Assembly (NCBI GenBank): GCA_012513725.1
Contig: JAAZBQ010000022.1
Span: forward strand, 1 to 5,036
Source of the DNA: Chloroflexota bacterium
Lineage (GTDB): Bacteria; Chloroflexota; Anaerolineae; UBA1429
Length of the DNA: 5,036 bases
Direction: 5' to 3'
The position numbers were made by a program, and so were the translations under genes. Under the pieces are notes generated by a model. That model searched no databases, was not told the DNA's origin, and saw only the letters and a program-made list of their open reading frames with translations. Below are positions 1 through 5,036 of this stretch, in pieces. Each line of letters opens with the position of its first letter. The first letter of the stretch is position 1.

Positions 1-285
1 AAAGGCGCTGGTGACGCTGAGCACCACGTCATAGCCGCGCAGGTCCAGGTTCTCAAAGGCCACCGGGTAGAGGGGCAGGTACGCCTGGGGCGCGCGCCGC
101 CCGAGGGGCAGGCGGTCGACAAAGGTGGGGCGGATATCCCACGAGCGGTAATGCTCCGGCAGCGCCTCGGGCCGGTAGATGGCCGTGTACACTGGCGCAT
201 CGGGGTACATGCGGTGGATCACTTCGAGCACGCGCTCTGCTCCCCCGTACTGGTTCAGCCAGGAGCAGACGATGGCCAGTCTCAC
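1..285 (-). CDS. Glycosyltransferase family 4, N-terminal fragment (runs off left edge)
   Basis: This is the first 95 codons of a protein cut by the window edge. The start is GTG at 285-283, chosen because a strong Shine-Dalgarno sequence lies 5 nt upstream and because the family N-terminus begins exactly here. The residues begin VRLAIVCSWLNQYGGAERVL, a beta strand followed by the GGAER loop (residues 14-18). This is the acceptor-side N-terminal Rossmann signature of GT4 (GT-B fold) transferases. The following residues, with 'PDAPVYTAIYRPEALPE' and 'YLPLYPVAFE', match the pattern of GT4 enzymes involved in cell-surface polysaccharide synthesis. Such enzymes move a sugar from a nucleotide donor to a lipid- or glycan-linked acceptor at the cytoplasmic face of the membrane. 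The donor-binding C-terminal domain lies outside the window, so the donor and acceptor cannot be inferred. It begins 13 nt after the mnmE stop and is probably cotranscribed with it. Confidence 0.85.
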   Translation of the reverse strand, partial: MRLAIVCSWLNQYGGAERVLEVIHRMYPDAPVYTAIYRPEALPEHYRSWDIRPTFVDRLPLGRRAPQAYLPLYPVAFENLDLRGYDVVLSVTSAF

Positions 286-290
286 GGCAA

Positions 291-297
291 CCTCCCC
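291..297 (-). promoter_or_regulatory. Ribosome binding site of the glycosyltransferase gene
   Basis: The minus strand reads GGGGAGG, followed by 5 nt (TTGCC) and then GTG. The site lies entirely in the 13 nt gap after the mnmE stop codon. It decides the GTG start, since no ATG is nearby in this frame. Confidence 0.75.
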
Positions 298-298
298 G

Positions 299-1663
299 TC
301 ACTTGCCAATGCAAAAGGAGCGAAAGATGGTCTCCAGGAGGTCCTCGCCAGCGGTCTCTCCCGTGATCTCACCGAGGGCCTGTACCGCCTCCTCCACGTC
401 CACCGCCACGAGCTCTAGCGCTCCCTCCGCCCCGAGGGTCTCCTGGGCGGCGCGGAGGGCGTCCGCGGCGCGCTGCAGGAGGTCGCGATGGCGCGGATCG
501 CTGACGACGGGCTCGGCGCCCGCCTGGGCCTGCCCGGACAGGATGGCCTCAGCCAGCGCTTCCTCCAGCGCCCGCACGCCGGCCCCCGTGGCCGCCGACA
601 CGCGCAGATGCGGGGCGTCCGGTAAGAGCCGGGCATAGTCGTCGGCCTGGGGCAGGTCCTCCTTGTTCACCACAGCGATCGCCGGGCGCTGGCCAACCAG
701 TCGGGCCACCGCCTCGTCCTCGGCGCAAGCAGGAGCGCTCCCGTCCACAACCAACAGGACGAGGTCGGCGCGGGCCGCGGCCTGCTCGCTGCGCTCGACC
801 CCGAGGCGCTCCACGACGTCGCGGGGAGCGCCGATGCCGGCGGTATCCACGAGCACCACGGGGACGCCCCGCAGGTCGATGGTCTCCTCCAGGGTGTCGC
901 GAGTGGTACCGGGCACTGGCGTGACGATGGCGCGCTCCATCTGCAAAAGGCGGTTCAGAAGGCTGGACTTGCCCACGTTCGGCCGCCCGACGATAGCCAC
1001 CCGCACCCCCTGCCGGTAGATGAGGCCCCGGGAGGCGTCCGACAGGAGCGCCTCGAGCCCCGCGAGGACGGCGCCCAGCGGCCCGGCAATCTCCTCATCG
1101 GGGAGGTCCTCGTCGGGAAAGTCGATCCCGGCCTCCAGGTACGCCAGGGCGCGCACGAGCCGCCGGCGCAACGCCCGGGTCTCCTGGGAGAGACGCCCGC
1201 CCAGCTGCTCCACCGCCACCCGCAGCGACGCCTCGGTGCGCGCCTGGATGACGTCGCGGACGGCCTCGGCCTGGGCGAGATCCAGTCGGCCGTTCAAGAA
1301 GGCGCGCAGGGTGAACTCGCCCTCGCGGGCCGGCCGCGCGCCGTGCCGCAGGCAGAGGGCCAGGATTTCTCGCAGGGGCAGCAGTCCGCCGTGTGCGTTG
1401 ATCTCCACGACGTCCTGACGGGTGTAAGAGTGGGGCGCCGGCATGTAGGAGACCAGCACCTCATCCACCCGGCGGCCCGTCTCGGGGCGCACGATGTGGC
1501 CGTGGTACAGGTGATGCGGGTCGACCGCAGGCTCCGCAGTCCAGCGGTCAAAGACGCGCCGCGCCACGGCGAGCGCGTCGGGGCCACTGAGGCGCACGAT
1601 GCCGATGCCGCCGTGGCCGAGCGGCGTGGAGATGGCGGCGATGGTGTCGTCCAGGGTGTACAT
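299..1663 (-). CDS. mnmE: tRNA uridine-5-carboxymethylaminomethyl modification GTPase MnmE
   Basis: MnmE works with MnmG to install the (carboxymethyl)aminomethyl group at carbon 5 of U34 in tRNAs that read two-codon boxes ending in A or G. It uses a folate one-carbon unit and GTP hydrolysis in the cytoplasm. The 454 residues match the usual family length, and E. coli MnmE is also 454. The N-terminal folate-binding domain (about 1-120) starts [20 protein letters not shown]. The G domain shows G1 GRPNVGKS (226-233, with the potassium-coordinating Asn at 229), G2 PGTTRD (251-256), G3 DTAG (273-276), G4 NKED (333-336) and G5 SAAT (356-359). Glu285 in VERLG aligns with the catalytic Glu282 of E. 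coli. The protein ends in CIGK, so the conserved Cys is at 451. The ATG start fits the family N-terminus, though no strong Shine-Dalgarno precedes it. It starts 42 nt after the DUF951 gene, and no mnmG is visible in the window. Confidence 0.98.
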   Translation of the reverse strand: MYTLDDTIAAISTPLGHGGIGIVRLSGPDALAVARRVFDRWTAEPAVDPHHLYHGHIVRPETGRRVDEVLVSYMPAPHSYTRQDVVEINAHGGLLPLREILALCLRHGARPAREGEFTLRAFLNGRLDLAQAEAVRDVIQARTEASLRVAVEQLGGRLSQETRALRRRLVRALAYLEAGIDFPDEDLPDEEIAGPLGAVLAGLEALLSDASRGLIYRQGVRVAIVGRPNVGKSSLLNRLLQMERAIVTPVPGTTRDTLEETIDLRGVPVVLVDTAGIGAPRDVVERLGVERSEQAAARADLVLLVVDGSAPACAEDEAVARLVGQRPAIAVVNKEDLPQADDYARLLPDAPHLRVSAATGAGVRALEEALAEAILSGQAQAGAEPVVSDPRHRDLLQRAADALRAAQETLGAEGALELVAVDVEEAVQALGEITGETAGEDLLETIFRSFCIGK

Positions 1664-1705
1664 GGGTGTCGATCCGTGAGAACAGGCGGCGGGAGCGACC
1701 AGGAC

Positions 1706-1921
1706 TCAGGGGGCGCCCTCCGGCGGCACCTCCGTGGCGCGGGAGAGGGTGCGCTTCCAGCGGCGGTTGAACTCCCCCCGGGTGAGCATCACCCGCCGGC
1801 CACAGCCGCGACAGGTCAGCCCGATGTCCGCGCCGATGCGCCGCACGAGCCATTCGTTGGCGCCGCAGGGATGCCCCTTTTTCAGGGCCACCACATCTCC
1901 CACCTGGACGTCGACGATCAT
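1706..1921 (-). CDS. DUF951 family protein (small, Cys-containing)
   Basis: This 71-residue protein begins MIVDVQVGDVVALKKGHPCG. The pattern is that of DUF951: a short KOW/SH3-like opening (VGDVV.LKK.HPCG.NEW), then GADI.L.C.GCGR.VML.R..F..R.KR. His17, Cys19, Cys37 and Cys40 could form a metal site or nucleic-acid-binding knuckle. This is inference from their spacing, since no biochemical role is established for the family that I know of. I chose the ATG at 1921 rather than the upstream in-frame ATG at 1996 for two reasons: the family begins here, and this codon forms an ATGA overlap with the rsmD stop. No clear Shine-Dalgarno is seen, so translation probably depends on ribosomes finishing rsmD. 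The last dozen residues (ATEVPPEGAP) are a poorly conserved tail. The neighbours are an rRNA methyltransferase and a tRNA-modifying GTPase, which is compatible with a translation-related role but does not prove one. Confidence 0.88.
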   Translation of the reverse strand: MIVDVQVGDVVALKKGHPCGANEWLVRRIGADIGLTCRGCGRRVMLTRGEFNRRWKRTLSRATEVPPEGAP

Positions 1922-2514
1922 GAGTTCATGGCGGCCAGGAAGGCCAGCCCCTCCTCGCTCAGCGCGTAGAAATAGAGCGCCGTGCTGCCATAGCATCGCT
2001 CATCCACCAGCATCAGGCGCGGCGTGGCGACAGCCTGGTACTCCTTGGGGTGGATTTGGACGATGACGAGGCCGTCCTCGGCGAGGAGCGGCTTGTCGTT
2101 CAGGGCCTGGAGGGCCTTGGCCCACAGCCCCAGGTATTGGGGTGGCGCCACATACACGTAGTGAAAGCGCGCCTCGGGGCCCGCCCCGGGATCGGCCTCC
2201 TCGAGGTAGCGAAAGGCGTCCATCTGCAACACCCGGGCGCGTTCGGCGAGGCCGGTGATCTCCAGGTTGCGGCGCACGGCGCCGATCGCCTTGCGGGCCT
2301 TGTCGACAAAGACGACCTCGTCGGCGCCGCGGGAGAGGGCTTCGACCCCCACGCCGCCGGTGCCGGCAAAGAGGTCCAGCCAGCGGGCGTCGCGCACGTC
2401 GGGGCCCAGGATGTCGAACAAGGACTCTTTGACCCGATCGGTGATGGGGCGAGTGCCCTCGCCCGGCACAGAGACGAGCCTACGTCCCTTGGCAACACCG
2501 GAAATAACGCGCAA
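1918..2514 (-). CDS. rsmD: 16S rRNA (guanine-N2)-methyltransferase RsmD
   Basis: RsmD transfers a methyl group from S-adenosylmethionine to N2 of G966 of 16S rRNA (E. coli numbering) during assembly of the small ribosomal subunit. The 198 residues match the family length. Visible motifs are the N-terminal RVISGVAKGRRL, TRPITDRVKESLF (21-33), the SAM-binding motif I LDLFAGTGGVG (46-56), the acidic post-I region VFVDK (68-72) and a motif III Asp at 99 (QMDAF). Motif IV is unusual: it reads YVAPPQY (121-127) where the family normally has DPPF or DPPY. The start is TTG at 2514-2512, supported by an AAGGGGG Shine-Dalgarno 6 nt upstream, by the family N-terminus and by a promoter just before it. 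It is the first gene of the apparent operon. The stop codon overlaps the DUF951 start by 4 bp. The family call is firm, but the effect of the altered motif is unknown. Confidence 0.95.
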   Translation of the reverse strand: MRVISGVAKGRRLVSVPGEGTRPITDRVKESLFDILGPDVRDARWLDLFAGTGGVGVEALSRGADEVVFVDKARKAIGAVRRNLEITGLAERARVLQMDAFRYLEEADPGAGPEARFHYVYVAPPQYLGLWAKALQALNDKPLLAEDGLVIVQIHPKEYQAVATPRLMLVDERCYGSTALYFYALSEEGLAFLAAMNS

Positions 2515-2517
2515 CGC

Positions 2518-2541
2518 CTACCCCCTTCTGGTCTGGGGTAG
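2518..2541. repeat. 24 bp inverted repeat over the rsmD start region (candidate operator or leader hairpin)
   Basis: CTACCCC (2518-2524) and GGGGTAG (2535-2541) are perfect 7 bp inverted arms separated by 10 bp. The repeat lies between the predicted -10 box (2542-2547) and the TTG start. The arm nearest the gene overlaps the Shine-Dalgarno. It could be a protein-binding site. It could also be a hairpin that hides the ribosome binding site, but only if transcription starts close enough to the -10 box to include the upstream arm. Which of these applies is not shown by the sequence. Confidence 0.5.
2521..2527 (-). promoter_or_regulatory. Ribosome binding site of rsmD
   Basis: The minus strand reads AAGGGGG, followed by 6 nt and then TTG. 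The site supports the non-ATG start of rsmD, because there is no suitable ATG close to the family N-terminus. Confidence 0.7.
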
Positions 2542-2570
2542 AGTGTAGCATGGGGGTGGGGAACGGTCAA
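2542..2570 (-). promoter_or_regulatory. Sigma70-type promoter for the rsmD-DUF951-mnmE-GT4 operon
   Basis: On the minus strand there is TTGACC (2570-2565), a 17 bp spacer and TACACT (2547-2542). The first hexamer matches the consensus at 5 of 6 positions and the second at 4 of 6, with ideal spacing. Transcription would start near 2535, giving a leader of about 20 nt before the TTG codon. The position immediately ahead of the first gene of the cluster supports the call. Confidence 0.7.
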
Positions 2571-2705
2571 CATCGGATCGATGGGCAGCGAGAGCCACCG
2601 GGCTGCAAGGTGCCACGTGCCGGCAGGACATGCCCTTGGCATGTGAACCAGCGGCGCCCCGCCACACGGGGAGAGTGCGCCAAGTCGATCGCCTCGGATG
2701 CGAAC
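2571..2705. other. Intergenic region after the sialidase-like gene, with small hairpins
   Basis: No gene is seen here. Two short perfect hairpins are present. One is ACATGCC-CTT-GGCATGT at 2628-2644 (7 bp stem, 3 nt loop). The other is CCCCG-CCACA-CGGGG at 2657-2671 (5 bp stem, 5 nt loop). They lie 35-80 nt past the stop of the sialidase-like gene and could help end its transcription. Neither is followed by a T-run on the minus strand, so they are not canonical intrinsic terminators. Confidence 0.4.
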
Positions 2706-4523
2706 CTACCCGAGCCCCACGCGCCAGTTACCCACCGCCTCGGAGGTACGCAGCGCCCGACCGTAGATACGCAGCGACTCGACCGCTCCCCGCAGCCCCG
2801 GGCCGATGCGGAGGGTCTCCGCCCCCTGCACCCCGCGGAGGTGCGGGCTGTAGCGCCCCCAGCCGAACGGACGCGCCTCGCCGCCATCGCACAGGCGGCC
2901 GTCGACGACCCAAACGATGACCTTTGGCCCGCCATCGACGATGACAACGAGGTGGTGGCGCCTCCCCGGATCCAGCACGCCGGGATCGCACTCCCAACGG
3001 TTCTCCGTGTGCCCGTCGTGGAGGACGATCTCGGCCGTGCCCCGATCCGTCGTCTGCAGGCAAAAGCCCTGGCCGCTGGGAGTGCGGTTATCCAGGAGCA
3101 CCTGCCCGGCCTCCAGCGCGTCGAGGCGCACCCACAGATCGAGCGTCAAGCCCCCGCGCAGGTCCCGGGTGCCCTGGTCCGAGCGATCGCCGTCCCGCTC
3201 CAAAAAGACGGGCGGGGCGGGCATGGGCGCCTCGCCGGGCATCCCCCCGTCTCCTTCCGGCAGGCTGAGCAGCAGGCCCTCCTCGGCAACGGCGCTCGCC
3301 TCGTCCTGCTCCCACAGCCCCTGAAGGAGCACCGGGTCGACCTCGTGGACCCGGGCGGTGTCCTTTTGCGTCTCCGTCAGATAGTACTGGCCGCCCTCCT
3401 CCACCAGATCTGGATAACTGATGCGGACCATGGGATCGTCGTCATAGAGGGCGATCTCGGGCTGCGACCAGCGGATGACCTTGCCCGCCGGCGTATCCGC
3501 CTCCAGGCCGCCACACAACCAGACGGGGTTGCGGTCCTGGTAGGCCATGGTCCGCCGCTGGGGATGCTCGCGGATAGAACGACCGCCGTGGTTGTGGAAC
3601 CAAAGGAGATAGCGGCCGTTCGCGCATCGCCAGCAGAACACCGCCGCCCGGGGATGTTTGATGAGCCGGCCGTCGGCGTAGCGCAGGTACTGGGGCTCGG
3701 TCCAGGTACGCCCCCCGTCCCGGGAGTAGGCGCAGGCGGGGTGGCCGTCGATGGTGCGGTACACGCAAAAGAAGGAGCCGTCGCTGAGGACCGAGTAGCT
3801 CTGCTCCTCGGCGATGGGCCCGCCCCCCGGCGGGGTCCGCAGGCCCGCATCCCCATCCGGCAGCGTCTCCCAGGCGATGCGCTCTGGATCCCGCTCGGTG
3901 AGGAGGTTGGCGCTCTTGAGTAGCACGCCCTCCGAGCGGGTAAAGAACCCCTCGCCAAAGCCACCCACCTTGTGGACGGAGACATAGGCGGCGCCGTCGT
4001 GGAGAAAGGGCTTGCCCACGTTCCAGAAGAACTGCACCTCGCCGCCGTAGGGGTTCTGGCGGTCGATGGCCATCTCCCGGATGGGCACCTCGTAGCGCCG
4101 GGCTGACCAGGAGCGGCCGTGATCGTCCGAGTACTTGCAGACAAAGTGCCCCTGGCTGTCGACCCGGCGGCAGAGGCCGTCGGCGTAGGGAGGGCTATCC
4201 GCCCGGACGGCACGGAGATTGTCCGAGTTGTGGTTGTAGAAGCAGTACACGCGGCCGCCGGGCGCCTTGAGGAGCACCGCGTAGGAGGCCTCGGGAGGCC
4301 CCGGCGGCTCGACGTCTACCGGATCCTCCCACGTCCGTCCCCTGTCGGTCGAACGCCGGGTGACCACGTGCTGGCCGGCCTGCCCCTCGTGGCCCGGGCC
4401 GGTGGTGACGACGCACAGCCAGGCGCCATCATCGGTGCGGACGACGTAGGGTTGGTCTGCGTATGTCTCCGTGGGGATCTCGCATCCGTTGACGATGTGA
4501 CGTTGATCATGCGTGCGGTGCAT
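2706..4523 (-). CDS. Sialidase/BNR-repeat beta-propeller protein with C-terminal LamG-like domain
   Basis: This 605-residue protein has three Asp boxes: STDRGRTW (58-65), SDDHGRSW (132-139) and SRDGGRTW (267-274). These mark the beta-hairpin turns of six-bladed sialidase-fold propellers, so residues of about 20-400 are probably a sialidase-like (BNR) domain. A linker rich in Pro, Gly and Glu follows at about 415-455. Residues of about 457-600 look like a LamG/concanavalin A-like jelly roll, opening GLTLDLWVRLD and ending AVESLRIYGRAL. Such modules often bind carbohydrates. I do not see the FRIP motif of classical GH33 sialidases, so sialic acid as substrate is not supported. Another glycosidase, lyase or binding protein is possible. 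There is no signal peptide or membrane segment at the start (MHRTHDQRHIVNGCEIP), so it appears cytoplasmic unless exported by another route. The ATG at 4523 has AGGAGG 11 nt upstream. No carbohydrate transporter or partner gene lies next to it in the window. Confidence 0.85.
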   Translation of the reverse strand: MHRTHDQRHIVNGCEIPTETYADQPYVVRTDDGAWLCVVTTGPGHEGQAGQHVVTRRSTDRGRTWEDPVDVEPPGPPEASYAVLLKAPGGRVYCFYNHNSDNLRAVRADSPPYADGLCRRVDSQGHFVCKYSDDHGRSWSARRYEVPIREMAIDRQNPYGGEVQFFWNVGKPFLHDGAAYVSVHKVGGFGEGFFTRSEGVLLKSANLLTERDPERIAWETLPDGDAGLRTPPGGGPIAEEQSYSVLSDGSFFCVYRTIDGHPACAYSRDGGRTWTEPQYLRYADGRLIKHPRAAVFCWRCANGRYLLWFHNHGGRSIREHPQRRTMAYQDRNPVWLCGGLEADTPAGKVIRWSQPEIALYDDDPMVRISYPDLVEEGGQYYLTETQKDTARVHEVDPVLLQGLWEQDEASAVAEEGLLLSLPEGDGGMPGEAPMPAPPVFLERDGDRSDQGTRDLRGGLTLDLWVRLDALEAGQVLLDNRTPSGQGFCLQTTDRGTAEIVLHDGHTENRWECDPGVLDPGRRHHLVVIVDGGPKVIVWVVDGRLCDGGEARPFGWGRYSPHLRGVQGAETLRIGPGLRGAVESLRIYGRALRTSEAVGNWRVGLG

Positions 4524-4534
4524 GGCAGACGGTT

Positions 4535-4540
4535 CCTCCT
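4535..4540 (-). promoter_or_regulatory. Ribosome binding site of the sialidase-like gene
   Basis: The minus strand carries AGGAGG within GAGAGGAGGAA. It lies 11 nt before the ATG, which is slightly long. It supports the ATG at 4523 as the start, and therefore the absence of a leader peptide. Confidence 0.65.
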
Positions 4541-4556
4541 CTCGCGCGGATGCCGC

Positions 4557-4585
4557 AGTCTATCCCATCGGTGCGGAACTGCCCA
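4557..4585 (-). promoter_or_regulatory. Candidate promoter of the sialidase-like gene
   Basis: On the minus strand there is TGGGCA (4585-4580), a 17 bp spacer and TAGACT (4562-4557). Each hexamer matches the sigma70 consensus at 4 of 6 positions. The predicted start near 4550 gives a leader of about 27 nt that contains the ribosome binding site. The match is modest, so this is a candidate only. Confidence 0.4.
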
Positions 4586-4599
4586 GGAGGGCGTGATGA

Positions 4600-4630
4600 C
4601 GGCGGGGGCAACCGCACGGATGGCCCGCCG
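4600..4630. repeat. Inverted repeat, 7 bp arms
   Basis: CGGCGGG (4600-4606) and CCCGCCG (4624-4630) are perfect inverted arms with a 17 bp loop. The element lies just upstream of the candidate promoter for the sialidase-like gene, so a role as a regulator binding site is conceivable. GC-rich DNA produces such pairs by chance fairly often. Confidence 0.3.
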
Positions 4631-4810
4631 AACCGGTCGCGGCACGTGGCGACGCTGCGCTCGGGAGTGAACGGGAGCCCCTCGCCCTGGGACTCCTGCT
4701 GCGATCCTACCGCGCGCGTCCATCCGCGAAGAGAAGAGGCTTGAGGTGCGATGGGGCATCCGAAGGCTGATGGGAGGGGCACACCACACCAGCGTGGGCA
4801 AGATACCACA

Positions 4811-4848
4811 GCGCCCGCGCACGGGTTCGGCAACCCCGTGGCGGGCGC
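4811..4848. repeat. Long GC-rich hairpin
   Basis: GCGCCCGC (4811-4818) pairs perfectly with GCGGGCGC (4841-4848). Inside it CACGGG pairs with CCCGTG, then TT with AA, closing a CGGC tetraloop. The only imperfections are a single unpaired G on one side and a single unpaired C on the other. This makes a 16 bp stem in 38 bp. No T-run follows on either strand, so it is not a standard intrinsic terminator. It could stop or protect transcripts reading through from tRNA-Lys, about 97 nt after the tRNA end. Confidence 0.6.
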
Positions 4849-4850
4849 AT

Positions 4851-4904
4851 GTTACCTCGCGACGGACCGCGGCTCTACAAGCCTCCCACCGGTCGCCGCG
4901 TAAC
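4851..4904. repeat. Interrupted hairpin next to the 4811-4848 hairpin
   Basis: GTTAC (4851-4855) pairs with GTAAC (4900-4904). After a 3x3 internal loop, GCGAC pairs with GTCGC and GG with CC across a one-base bulge. After a second 5x5 internal loop, GGCT pairs with AGCC around the loop CTACA. The symmetric layout with two internal loops resembles a folded RNA arm more than a terminator. It is separated from the next hairpin by only 2 bp. Confidence 0.5.
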
Positions 4905-4944
4905 GGGACCGGCGCCGTAGTCATAGGACCGCTGATCCAGAAGA

Positions 4945-5017
4945 TGAGCCGTGTGGGACTCGAACCCACGACAACCTGCTTAAAAGGCAGGGGCTCTGCC
5001 AACTGAGCTAACGGCTC
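4945..5017 (-). tRNA. trnK: tRNA-Lys (anticodon UUU)
   Basis: A complete 73 nt tRNA reads from 5017 to 4945 on the minus strand. The acceptor arm GAGCCGT/ACGGCTC pairs in all 7 positions. The D arm is GCTC/GAGC. The anticodon arm is CCTGC/GCAGG around the loop CTTTTAA, placing anticodon TTT at 4984-4982. The variable loop is TTGTC, and the T arm is GTGGG/CCCAC around TTCGAGT. The discriminator base is A. The CCA end is not encoded (TCT follows) and must be added after transcription. It decodes AAA and AAG. Its U34 is a classic target of the MnmE-MnmG pathway, and mnmE lies elsewhere in this window. Confidence 0.97.
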
Positions 5018-5026
5018 GACATGGCG

Positions 5027-5035
5027 ATTATAGCA
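5027..5035 (-). promoter_or_regulatory. Extended -10 element of the tRNA-Lys promoter
   Basis: The minus strand reads TGCTATAAT, a perfect TATAAT with the TGn extension. It lies 9 bp before the first base of the tRNA. Transcription would start only a few nucleotides ahead of the mature 5' end. Any -35 hexamer lies beyond the right edge of the window. Confidence 0.7.
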
Positions 5036-5036
5036 T

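Larger units (their letters stand above)
4586..4944. other. Intergenic region between tRNA-Lys and the sialidase-like gene, rich in inverted repeats
   Basis: No protein gene is supported. The open frames that cross this stretch have no family resemblance and no ribosome binding site. It contains two strong neighbouring hairpins (4811-4848 and 4851-4904) and a weaker one (4600-4630). I looked for signatures of RNase P RNA, SRP RNA, tmRNA, a T-box leader and the TPP, cobalamin and c-di-GMP riboswitches and recognised none. A short unknown RNA or the 3' trailer of the tRNA transcript are both possible. Confidence 0.5.

Noticed and set aside
1343..1969. Plus-strand open frame of 208 codons across mnmE, the DUF951 gene and rsmD.
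   Set aside because: It is antisense to three well-supported genes and shows no family resemblance.
1922..1996. Longer form of the DUF951 protein starting at an ATG at 1996.
   Set aside because: The extra 25 residues overlap the rsmD coding sequence and do not belong to the family. The ATG at 1921 fits both the family start and the ATGA overlap.
2628..2671. Rho-independent terminator after the sialidase-like gene.
   Set aside because: The two hairpins are short and neither is followed by a T-run on the minus strand.
2550..3923. Long open frame of 457 codons on the plus strand, opposite the sialidase-like gene.
   Set aside because: It lies mostly antisense to a gene with clear Asp boxes and a LamG-like domain. 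Its translation resembles no family I know. Long antisense frames without stops are expected in GC-rich DNA.
4811..4848. Intrinsic terminator for tRNA-Lys or for a plus-strand transcript.
   Set aside because: The stem is strong, but no run of T follows it on either strand. I therefore list it as a hairpin of unknown role.
4524..4944. T-box leader or other known riboswitch ahead of the sialidase-like gene.
   Set aside because: No T-box GGUGG-type antitermination motif and no TPP, cobalamin or c-di-GMP signature could be recognised. The downstream gene is also not a usual T-box target.
4316..5002. Minus-strand open frame of 228 codons running from inside the tRNA across the intergenic region into the sialidase-like gene.
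   Set aside because: It starts within the tRNA-Lys gene and overlaps the sialidase-like gene in another frame. It has no ribosome binding site at its start and no recognisable domain.
4524..5017. Integration of a mobile element at tRNA-Lys that brought in the sialidase-like gene.
   Set aside because: I see no repeat of the tRNA 3' end elsewhere in the window, no integrase, and no clear change in base composition.

Overview
The window is GC-rich bacterial DNA, roughly two-thirds G+C by eye. Every gene I can support lies on the minus strand, so the biological reading direction is from 5036 towards 1. The gene content fits a Chloroflexota-like bacterium: a DUF951 protein lies next to rsmD, RsmD carries an unusual APPQY motif that I remember from that phylum, and a glycosyltransferase follows mnmE. 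This lineage call is inference with moderate to low confidence.

In transcription order, the window opens with a complete tRNA-Lys(UUU) gene (5017-4945) that has an extended -10 box just upstream. A roughly 420 bp stretch without a protein gene follows. It contains two back-to-back hairpins, at 4811-4848 and 4851-4904. Next is a 605-residue protein (4523-2706) with three Asp boxes of the sialidase/BNR type and a C-terminal LamG-like (concanavalin A-like) domain. It has no visible secretion signal.

After a 191 bp gap comes a compact set of four genes: rsmD (16S rRNA guanine-N2 methyltransferase, TTG start, 2514-1918), a 71-residue DUF951 protein sharing an ATGA overlap with rsmD (1921-1706), mnmE (tRNA wobble-uridine modification GTPase, 1663-299), and the first 95 codons of a family-4 glycosyltransferase (285 to beyond the left edge). 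A good sigma70-type promoter (TTGACC, 17 bp, TACACT) sits directly before rsmD. A 24 bp inverted repeat covers the predicted transcription start and ribosome binding site, suggesting an operator or a leader hairpin. The spacings are 4 bp overlap, 42 bp and 13 bp, so one transcript probably carries all four genes.

Two of these genes, rsmD and mnmE, act on the translation machinery. The tRNA-Lys(UUU) at the other end belongs to a tRNA class that MnmE-MnmG normally modifies at U34. The glycosyltransferase and the sialidase-like protein are accessory carbohydrate functions. I see no CRISPR array, insertion sequence, phage gene or clear new defence system. The most unusual items are the altered RsmD motif IV, the inverted repeat at the rsmD start, and the structured region downstream of the tRNA.
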